The notes beneath the pieces were generated by a model. The model was not told where the DNA came from. It was given only the letters and a program-made list of their open reading frames with translations, and did no database searches. A stretch of DNA of 64,000 nt from Gonapodya prolifera JEL478 (taxonomy: Eukaryota; Monoblepharomycota; Monoblepharidomycetes; Monoblepharidales; Gonapodyaceae): assembly GCA_001574975.1 (NCBI GenBank), contig KQ965766.1, positions 62,001 to 126,000 of the forward strand. The letters run 5' to 3'. Shown one piece after another: positions 55,825-64,000 of this stretch. Made by a program: the position numbers and the translations under genes. The number at the start of each line of letters is the position of its first letter. The first letter of the stretch is position 1.

Positions 55825-56383
55825 GGGAGTGGTGTGTGTGTGTGCGATTTGGAGTGTACAGCGAAGGAAGTAATGGGAGTGGCAATGGGGGCAAGCAGAA
55901 GCAGACCCCACAAGTGTATTATTTCAGCAGTGAACCCTGTATTATATTCGAGATCAGATGCCGTGATCAATTGCCGCCCTTCCGCGGTCAGCATAGCAGT
56001 GTCACAGGCAGCAAAGCCGCGAGAACGGATGGCGCGGCGACGTGTCTCCCTCGTCGGCTGCGCTGTCTCCCACTGGCAGCGTGCGAACGTGTGAATGAGA
56101 GAGAGTGGGCGTGTGAATGCGAAGAGGGGAGGGTGGGAGGGGTCGCAGCGTGAGGGTGGTGTGGCGTGGCAGTAGCAAGCCTCGGTGTGATCAGCAGCAG
56201 AATAGGAACACTCAGCGCAAACTCTTTCTCTGCTCTCTGTTCTGTTCCCGCTCCTGCCAACTCTTTTTGCTGCCTCCCTCGGTCTGCCTGTCTCCTAATC
56301 GTGCTGAGGCAGAACTGGCTGAACTCTCCCTTCCGGCACCTCACTCCCTCCCGCGCAATCTCTTCCCCACCTTCCCTCCCCCA

Positions 56384-58828
56384 ATGTTCTGGCGCTCGCG
56401 CACCGCGTCGCCCAAGCGCACCCCGCAGCCGTCTCCCGATGCCAGCGCGGCCCCTCCTCGCCGCGGATCCGTGCAGTCCCCGCCCGTGTCCCCTCTCACC
56501 CCGCAATCGCCCAACCCTCCATCCGCGAAACGTCTCGTCGTGCAGCACCCGGCTGGCTCAAAGTCAATCTTCATCTCGCCCCGATCTCGCCCGCGCACCC
56601 TCGATGCCTTTGTCGCTCTGCTCAGGTCACGCATCATGGCGCTGCAAGAGGTCAATTGGGCAGACGTGAAGATGCACTATGTGGACGCGGACGGGTATTC
56701 GCGCATCTTGCTTGAAGATGACTTGGACTTGGAGCAGATGTGGTCAGTCGAGGGCCCTCAGTGGCCCCTGGTGCTCGTGTCGCGGGTGGGAGGGAACGAG
56801 GTACGTGGAGTGTAGCGACCGCGGACTTTGGTACGGAGGGGACACGGCGGGGCAGGGAAGCACGGAAAAGCATGGCTATGCTCGTGGAGAAGGACGGGAT
56901 GGTGTGCCCTCTGTGGGTATGAAGCCCGAGGGTGGTGTCCCCCACATATATCGTATTGTGGCGACAGCGGAATTGAAAAGGTACAGGACCCCACAGCGTG
57001 CGGAGCAGGAATGACAACGAAGTTACAAAGTGATGTGAAAGGCGCACGGATTCATCCGCGTGCCCCCGGTGGGCGAGCGTGCGTCCCCCTACGTGTGTCG
57101 GCTGCCTCACTCCCCACACGCCGCCACTCACATCCACACCTTCATTTCCCCTCTTAGTCTTCCCACCACCTCCCCGCCGCACATTCCGACTTTCTCCCCG
57201 TCAACCACCAACTTCCTCTCTCCGCCTCCGCCTCAGACCACGAATCCACATCCTCACTTTCCCGTCCAACGTTCCCCTCAACCCGCCGCACATCCTCCGT
57301 CGGCCCGGGCTCCGGCTCCAACGGTGCGCCCAAACGTGTGCGGTGGCAAGAAGGCCCACCCGTGTCGTGGACCCCGCCACCGAGCCCCGTGGACACGATC
57401 CGGTCCGGGATGGGCAGCCTCCACTCACGCGCCGGGTCGCTTGACTTGCCGGTGGACACGCGCACACGAACCCTTCCCGCGCGGATCTCCCCGTCCTTAC
57501 TCTCACAAGGCATGCTCTCCCCGACCGCCTCATCCCACTCCGGCGCATCTTCCAGCGGTGGGGGGTCTCTCACACGCTCCCCATCCCTGCCCTTCGTCCG
57601 GCACCCACCCCCACCCTCCTCCGACACATCCTCCATCTCCTCCTCCACCACCTCCAACTCCAACTCCACGTCCCACGGCACATCCACCCTAACCTCCGCT
57701 TCCTCCACCGCCTCCTCCGACGTCCTCCGATTCCCCCTTCCGGGCGGGGCGTGGGCCGGGCTTGTGCTGGAGTGGAAGGACGAGCGGGATGTGCCGATTG
57801 GAGTGTTGATGGGAGCACTGGGACGGCAGGAGAGGGGGGAGCAGAGGGGATGGAAGTGGAAGTTGGTGGGTGTTGCGGGGTGGCGAGGCGNGGGGATTTG
57901 GGGAGAGAGAGAGAAGGCAGCTCGCTCGGTAGAGGAACGAGAGACGCCGCACGTCCGTGGATACTCCCGTGGATGTACACCTCGGCGCTTTTGCTTTGCC
58001 TTGCGTTTCTCCGTTTCGCCGTGGTCGGGATCCTCCGCCGGTCACCGCGTTATCTAACATGTTCAATCCCGCCCACACCATTTCCTCCCATACCCGACTA
58101 CCCCACCCACCACCACTCTCCACCCTCCACGATAACCGCACCAACAGATCCGCGCCGAACCGAACCAGCTGTCCATGACGTACTACCCCGCGAATGTGGA
58201 TCCGGTGATTTTTACGAGGGTCACGTCGCATGAATTACCTGAGATTGTTGGTATTTTTTGAGTTTTGCGTGCGTCGCGTGTTGGGTCGACGTCTCATTTG
58301 CGTTGTCCCCAACGAACCTCCCCCGCTTCCTCCATCCCCAAACACACCCACTCCCCACGCACACCAAACCCATCTCGCACCCAACCACGACCCCCACACC
58401 CCGGACAGACCCTCTTCTTCAACACTCTCTCTCTCTTCCGCTCCGCCCACAAACACATGCGCTCCATCCTGCCCTCTCTCCACCCATCTGACTTCTTCCG
58501 GGACCTCGTGGACCCACTCCGCCATCGCGACGTCCCCCCACCCCACCTCCCCCACAACTCCCACCCACCGGAAATATTCACCGACTGGTCCTGCGTCGTC
58601 CTCCCCGACAAAGTCCACCGCGGCACCTTGGCACACGGGCAGGGAAACATTGCGTTTGTCGTGCGTGAGGCCGGGGACGGGCTCAGGAATGAGTGCAGGT
58701 GGGCCGTACAGGCGTGGTTGACCAAGGAGTCGGATCGCGTCGTGGGGAGGATCAGGGAGGTAGCCGCGCCGGCGAGGGACAGGCAGGTGGCGTTGGTGAT
58801 GGTGCCGGGGATTGCGTTTGGGTTTTAG
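56384..58828 (+). CDS. Family member: PB1-like domain, linker, shared C-terminal module
   Basis: Exon 1 (56384 to about 56801): MFWRSRTASPKRTPQPSPDA, then a PB1-like domain with basic strand AKRLVVQHPAGSKSIFI and an OPCA-like acidic loop (VDADGYSRILLEDDLDLEQM, W). The linker exon (about 57190-57870) contains the RVxF-like motif GAPKRVRWQEG, poly-Ser and HPPPPSS. Block 1: GLVLEWKDERDVPIGVLMGA, QRGWKWKLV. Block 2, behind an AACAG acceptor near 58148: IRAEPNQLSMTYYPANVDPV, IFTR. Block 3 (about 58402-58828): QTLFFNTLSLFRSAHKHMRS, LHPSDFFRDLVDPL, EIFTDWSCVVLPD, GNIAFVVREAGDGLRNECRW, ending AFGF before TAG. The single N at 57891 is in an intron. The best-preserved PB1 example in the window. Confidence 0.65.
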
Positions 58829-59413
58829 GGTTGGAGAAAGGTCGGTTGAGGTGGGAGGGATATGGATGGAGGGTGGGGTTCGGTCGTTTGGGCGGTTCTG
58901 GCGCTGGAAGTGGGCCGGACAAAGAGAAAGAGTCCTCGCCAGGCGCGAGGGCACACTGGGTGCGGTCGCGTCTCTTCAGACCGGAACCACCACCGACCCG
59001 ATTGCCGGTCGTCGTGCTCATCGCCGCCCACCTCTCGCTACCGCCACCACTGCCTTCCGACACCCAGACCGACTCGGAGCCATCTCAGAACGTACAGACC
59101 AGCACGCTCTAGAAAAGAAACTGTCACGGACACTCTATCGGATAATACGGACTATGGCTTTTGTGGGACTTCAGGTTATTTTCGTGATTTTGGTTTTATT
59201 TTGATGAGGTTGAAAATAGATACCCGGCCGCCGCCCAAGTGGGGGCCTGTGAACTTGCGTTCGAGTGGACAAGGGGGAGGGATTGGAAAGGTGGGGGTTG
59301 ATCAAGGTCATGCCGAAGTTGTGGCCCAGACAAGGAAACGTTGTTCACGTTTCCCTTCACACTCCGCGGTCAGCCGCCGTCGTCTGCTCGGAGACGATTG
59401 GGAGTCGATAGCG
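58829..59413. other. Intergenic
   Basis: GC-rich. Several overlapping frames, none with a recognisable motif. 3' flank of the previous gene and 5' flank of an F-box fragment. Confidence 0.4.
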
Positions 59414-59879
59414 ATGCCCAAGAGAGGCAAAAGAGGTGCATCTGCCCTCTCATTCGTCGCATCGCGACGTGGAACTCTTCGATCAGACACCAACTCTTCC
59501 GTATCCACGCGCAATGAATCGACAGCTCCTCTACCACACCGTCAGGATATACTCGATAGTCTTCCCGTCGAAGTCCTGCAGCGCATCATCCGCTTCCCCG
59601 CCNNNNNNNNNNNNNNNNNNNNNNNNNNNNNNNNNNNNNNNNNNNNNNNNNNNNNNNNNNNNNNNNNNNNNNNNNNNNNNNNNCCCCCCGCCGAAGATCG
59701 TGTTCGCGGATCTGCACCTCCTTTCGCGTGGATTGAAAGCCTCTGCGTGGTCCTCTATACACGGATGCCCAGATAGAGACGTTGTTGTACAATGCAAGCT
59801 CATGCTGCAAACGAATGGGCGCGCTCAGAACGAAACGGGACCGGGGACTTCAGCTTCACCCGGTACCCGCACGTCTTAG
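59414..59879 (+). pseudogene. Truncated F-box copy with an assembly gap
   Basis: The ATG at 59414 gives MPKRGKRGASALSFVASRRG, a Ser/Arg-rich leader and an F-box, ILDSLPVEVLQRIIRFP. After the N run (59603-59683) it continues PPKIVFADLHLLSRGLKASA, IHGCPDRDVVVQCKLML. This mirrors DLPVEVLHRIIRFLPPKIVF and GCPRGDIVVECTLVL of the intact gene at 30.6-32.3 kb. It stops soon after, so the C-terminal part is missing. The reading flows across the gap with almost nothing lost, so the gap is probably a placeholder. Confidence 0.6.
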
Positions 59880-59947
59880 CGATCCAGCCAACATACGAAC
59901 GTGAACTCGCGGATTTCGTTCATGCCCAATTTTTGTGAGGTGCGAGT

Positions 59948-60232
59948 TCAGGGCACGAGCACTGGCTGGAAGAACGTGTGGGCAGGTATGGCAGACCACG
60001 AAGCAGTTTTCAGTTCCCGGGAACGACGAGGCATGACCGCGAAAACGGTTTTCGGAGGAAGACGGCGTATTATACGTAGCAGGACTTCGGCAGGGAGATC
60101 TTGGAGTGCATTCGGGCAATGCGATAGAGCAGCTGTCGCCTCGGTAGGTGGTGATTGTGTGCGGTCGGATATTTGCTTTGTCCCATTTCTTGGATCGACG
60201 GTGGAATGAGCAGCTGCGATTGTGTTGGACAT
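59948..60232 (-). pseudogene. Second truncated F-box copy, opposite orientation
   Basis: From 60232: MSNTIAAAHSTVDPRNGTKQ, then LQDLPAEVLLRIIRRLPPKT, VFAVMPRRSRELKTASWSAI. The same F-box subfamily as its neighbour, and it too ends just beyond the F-box. The two fragments face each other tail to tail about 70 bp apart. Confidence 0.55.
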
Positions 60233-60487
60233 CAATGTTACAGCAGTGGTTCTTGCCGCACGATGGACAGCAGCTGATTGTCGGAACTGGTGGCGTGACC
60301 TCGTTCTCAACCAAAGGGAGAGTCGTATCAAAGTGGATATTGAATTATAGACTACACTTCCCCAACAACCACAACAACTAGCGGTCCTTGTCCGACATGA
60401 AACGGTGAACTTCACTTCATTTCGCTTGTCTTCAGCGTTCATTTGCGCCACCCGCTTCGGCGCTTCGGCGCTTCGTTGTCCGAACAC

Positions 60488-62887
60488 ATGCCCGCTGTGG
60501 CCAAACCTTTTTGCGGCACCTGCCACCACCGTCGCTTTGCGCTTCCACCTGCGATCATCGCACCTTCTCCGCGCATTTCCTCTCCCTCTCCCTTTTTGAC
60601 CCCCAATCCCGCCCCCGTCGCGCCGGGCTCGCCCCCTCCCATCCCTCGTCGGCAAATGTCCGGTCTCGCCCGTCTCCGCATCTCACACCCGCGCGGCACA
60701 AAAAACCTCGTCATCCGGCTGGACTCCCTTCCCACCACATACGGCTCTCTCGTCGCCTTCCTCTCCAGTCGCGCACCTGCCCTCAACTACGCCCCAGAAG
60801 AGGTGCAGTTGGCGTTTGTGGACAAGCAGGGGCAGGAGTGGAACATCGTGGACGACGAGGATGCGAGGCTGTTGTGGCAGGTCGGCGGGCCAGAGCTGTT
60901 TTGGATTGCCGTCAGGGTCCAGGTGTGTCTACCGCTGACGTGCTCATGTTCCAACCCAAATCTAAACGTGCGAATCCCATAAGTCCCCGCACCCCGAGTC
61001 CGATCGCCCAACGCGCTCTAAATCCCTCCCACCTCCCTCTCGCGCAGGACTGCAGCGCACATCTCCTCTCCCCGACACTGGCAGCAAAGAAGGATTCCAA
61101 ACATCAATCAACTCCACGCGTTCCGCCGCTCTTCACGAACACCAGAAACGTGACTCACCCTCCCCCGTGCTGGAGAACGCAAACGGGGAGCGACCAGCCT
61201 CTGCTGCAGTGATAACTCGAGCTCCCCATGACAGCAGGGATGGTGTTCGGAAAAAGGGACCTATAACGCGGGAAACAGAGCATGTGGGGCACGAGCATAC
61301 GTACACCGACACGTCCGCTACACGAAACGGTGACTCTTCCACGCGTCGCCAATCTCACCCGGAGGTTACGCCTGCTACAAACGGCGCCACACCACATCAC
61401 TACATGCCCTCCACTGAAGACCTCGAATACGTCCCCGCACCGCGCACGTCCTCTCAGCGCGCGCACACTTCTCCTCCTGGCACCGTACCCACCCCTTCAT
61501 CTTCTCCCACAAGCACTCCCCGGCGGAAACCCCGCACCCCCGACTTATCCACGAAACCCCTCCCCGCCATTCCTTCCCTCCCTATTCCATCACCTGTTGC
61601 TCCACAATGGCCCAAATGGCCCACGCTCGGGCCCACATCCCCTCCCCCTCCTTCACCAATACCACTAACCGTCACAGCCGGTGGTCGGACATACACCTTC
61701 CCGCTGCAATTCAAGAACGAGCGAGAGTTTGCGGTGGAAGAGATCATGGGCGTGCTTGGTGGGGAGGAGTGGGCTGTTCAAAGGGGGTGGGGGTATAAGA
61801 GGGTGAGTTTTGGTTTCGGGGAGGGGCTGTGCGAATTGGTGGGCCGGGAAGGTATCAGGAGGCGAGGAGGTTTCATTCCGCGACCTTTGAGGATACATGG
61901 CCCTTGTTTTTAATCACGTCTCGACCACCGCAACCGCAGGTCGCGAAAGACCCATCCCTTCTCTCGACGACTTATGCTGCAAAGGAGTCCGATGTCAAGA
62001 TGACCGCGGATGGGTTCGGATACGTTCGTTTTGTGAGCTGACTCTCGCGAATGTGTGCACCGTAATGTTCTGACGGCCTTGGCTCGCACCAACCACCGGA
62101 CCGCACCCTGCGTCGTGGACCCACACAGACTCTCTTCCTCCCCACCCACCCCCTCTACACCACACACACCCGTCACACCCCCACAACCCTCACATGCATC
62201 CACCCGTCCATCTTCTTCCCTGACGTCATCGACACACTCCGGCGGGACAACCCCACGCTCGTGACCGAATGGGCCTGCGTCGTTCCCCCGCTGGAGTTCA
62301 CGGGCCCGCGGATGGGGGAGGGGGATATACATGTGGCGTTTGTGGTTCGTGTGGCGGGGAGTGGGGGAAGGGGGAAGGATGGCGAGGCGCAGTGGGAGCA
62401 GGAGCAGGTGGAGAGGGTGAAGGGGTGGGTTCGGGGGATGGTTGAGGGTGGGGATTGGGGTGAGTTTTGTGACGTGTTTGGTATGGCAGGCCGGATGTGC
62501 GTGCTAAACGGTGCCACCAACGTGTGGTTACAGCCAAGGCAAAGGCCGCCCCGGCGTTCAGGGCGCCAAGGCGGCGGTGAGGCGTGTTGCGGGCCGGGGA
62601 CAGATGTATGGGACCACTTGTGTGAGCGGTTTGGGCTCAAGGGAGGGCAGAACCAGGGATCATATACAACGCCAGTTTTCAGGTTTTGGTCATTCAAGAC
62701 GGGATGTTCTCGTCAGTATTACTTTGTTTGCATGGATAGGGTAAATAGTGATAGAGTTTGCAGTTTGAAAGCTTCTGGTGTGGCGACAAGAAGACCCAAC
62801 TTCACTGCGCCGCGATCGCTTTTGACCTCTCACATGACAGAAACCAGCTCTGGTGGGCATAATTCTGCGATTCTTTCCAGACCCTGA
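60488..62887 (+). CDS. Family member: PB1-like domain, linker, shared C-terminal module
   Basis: Exon 1 (60488 to about 60921): MPAVAKPFCGTCHHRRFALP, then the PB1-like domain GLARLRISHPRGTKNLVIRL, PEEVQLAFVDKQGQEWNIVD, DEDARLLWQVGGPELFWIAV. An acceptor near 61055 opens the linker RTSPLPDTGSKEGFQTSINS. Block 1 near 61680-61803: LTVTAGGRTYTFPLQFKNER, EIMGVLGGEEWAVQRGWGYK. Block 2: VAKDPSLLSTTYAAKESDVK, ADGFGYVRF (61939-62034). Block 3 (from about 62128): QTLFLPTHPLYTTHTRHTPT, IHPSIFFPDVIDTLRRDNPT, LVTEWACVVPPLEFTG, GDIHVAFVVRVAGSG. The frame stays open to 62885-62887, but the true end may be earlier, after a splice near 62400-62500. No RVxF-like motif in this member. Confidence 0.6.
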
Positions 62888-63275
62888 GCTACGGCGGTCT
62901 CTGACATCCGACGAACACAATACCGCAGCTGGACTAACATCGACATTCCCTCTCACAAATCTTCCCCCCGAGCTCATCCTCCGCGTCTCGCTCCACTGGA
63001 CCGACCACCCGCTCGGCCTGCCGACCGAATCACTCAATCGGGCCATCTACGCCCTCGTACGCGATTCCGGAGATGTCGTAGCTGAAAGGCAGGATGTTTA
63101 TTACAGTAGGGAGAATTTAATAGAGATTATGGTAGATGCTCACGCTGTGGCAACTCTCCCACCACCCCAAAACGTGCCGTGGGCAGTTTCAACCCAGCTG
63201 CGACTGGTGCTCGCAAAGATCATGAGCGTATCTCGTCCTTCTTCATTCCGAGTTGTGCGAGCCCAGATCGAATGA
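62853..63275 (+). CDS. Hypothetical protein with an F-box-like start
   Basis: An open frame of 140 codons: FPLTNLPPELILRVSLHWTD, then LPTESLNRAIYALVRDSGDV and VPWAVSTQLRLVLAKIMSVS. The LTNLPPELILRV segment looks like the first helix of an F-box, but the rest does not follow the local F-box family. It overlaps the uncertain end of the previous gene. Function unknown. Confidence 0.35.
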   Translation: MGIILRFFPDPELRRSLTSDEHNTAAGLTSTFPLTNLPPELILRVSLHWTDHPLGLPTESLNRAIYALVRDSGDVVAERQDVYYSRENLIEIMVDAHAVATLPPPQNVPWAVSTQLRLVLAKIMSVSRPSSFRVVRAQIE

Positions 63276-64000
63276 GCGACACGTGACATTTGACCTCGGT
63301 AAAGGTTCGCCAGTGGTGTGGCCCGAGCGAGAAGTACTAATGACATATAAGCGATCATAATGTGCTTGAGTGGATACAAGAAGGTCGTGCACTCACACTC
63401 CATTCTTTGTCCTCCGTAACGGTCTGCCCTCTGACTTTTCGGGTGATTTTCTTCGTCTCTTTGACATTTCCGAGAAATTTGCGCTGACCAAGAGCCAGTT
63501 CAGACCCGTAGAGACGAGCTGATCGCTGCAAAGGAGGAACAGAAACACGTTAACACACCAGCCAATTGATGATTTTCAGAAGCTTCCAATTAATGAAGTT
63601 GGTCCGAAATAGGTATACGGGTTCTCCAAATCAAATAGGACTCTGATGGTACCCGACGTGGGAGGAATCACCGACCAATCAAACTTGACTGTCTGAGATA
63701 ATTCGTCCAGATTGGGCAAGTAACATGTCACTGTCCACTATGATGTCCCGAGACTCCAAGATGAAATGGGAATTGCGTTCCACCTGTAAACGACAACTGT
63801 TCCCCTCCCACCTTTTTCTTAATATTTGCGGATATTCCGTGTATGCATTATTGATTGAGAGCAGACTTGCCTTTTTTGTAATGCACTAAGTCAAATTCCA
63901 GTTTGCGTATATGTTCTTTAACGATACTAGTTACTGTTCTCCTCCCATTACTGGCACGTCCGAAACACGAAAAGACCAGCTCCAGCTCTCCCGAATTATG
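63276..64000 (-). CDS. Exons of an unrecognised minus-strand gene, cut by the right edge
   Basis: A clear exon at 63397-63525 on the minus strand (acceptor TTTGCAG, donor GTGAGTGC) encodes RSARLYGSELALGQRKFLGN, VKETKKITRKVRGQTVTEDK. An upstream piece near 63600-63700 reads VKFDWSVIPPTSGTIRVLFD, LENPYTYFG, possibly an earlier exon. The basic helical pattern distantly recalls the C-terminal part of CFAP298-type ciliary proteins, but this is too weak to call. 63780-64000 shows nothing further. Confidence 0.35.

Overview
The window looks like nuclear DNA of a fungus with many introns, most likely an early-diverging (chytrid-like) lineage. The genes are split by many short GT-AG introns of about 40-90 nt. 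They include a fungal-type GT15 (KRE2/MNT1) mannosyltransferase, a dolichyl-diphosphatase, a metacaspase, Cu/Zn superoxide dismutase (SOD), P450s and SH3, PB1-like, MYND and F-box proteins. The placement is an inference. It gains some weight from a methionine sulfoxide reductase A (MsrA) with an in-frame TGA exactly at the catalytic cysteine. Selenocysteine use is known from a few early-branching fungi and is absent from Dikarya. Runs of N at 39650-39852 and 59603-59683, and single Ns at 35599, 40708 and 57891, show a scaffolded draft assembly.

Layout. 1-0.3 kb: tail of a gene with an RNA polymerase II CTD-like heptad. 0.9-3.4 kb: a divergent pair, metacaspase (-) and the TGA-containing MsrA (+). 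3.4-13.1 kb: two tandem cytochrome P450 genes between two arms of an inverted segmental duplication that carries MYND-finger genes. 11.2-17.0 kb: four more MYND paralogs in tandem, most with broken frames. 17.1-19.1 kb: GT15 mannosyltransferase with a GC-AG intron. 19.8-24.8 kb: gene-poor, with a minisatellite. 24.8-27.5 kb: a low-complexity Pro/Ala/Ser-rich gene. 28-32.3 kb: F-box family genes and decayed copies. 32.7-38.5 kb: two multi-domain adaptor-like genes, one PB1-like and one SH3, sharing the same C-terminal module. 39-40 kb: two ABM-like monooxygenase genes. 40.3-42.5 kb: a damaged amino-acid transporter. 42.9-45.8 kb: dolichyl-diphosphatase, a small PH-like protein and SOD1. 46.1-48.4 kb: a single-pass membrane protein with a cytoplasmic SH3 domain. 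49.5-52.6 kb: F-box-like genes and a dispersed repeat. 53.9-62.9 kb: three more genes with the shared C-terminal module, separated by two truncated F-box fragments that face each other. The right edge cuts an unrecognised minus-strand gene.

Two observations stand out. One is the probable selenoprotein MsrA, whose 3' flank has been replaced by an inverted duplicate within 13 nt of its stop codon. The other is a lineage-specific family with five members here: an N-terminal PB1-like or SH3 domain (not found in one member), a long disordered linker, often with an RVxF-like PP1-docking motif, and a conserved three-block C-terminal module that I cannot assign to a known domain. Exon structures were deduced by reading splice signals and frames by eye. 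No alignment or database search was run.
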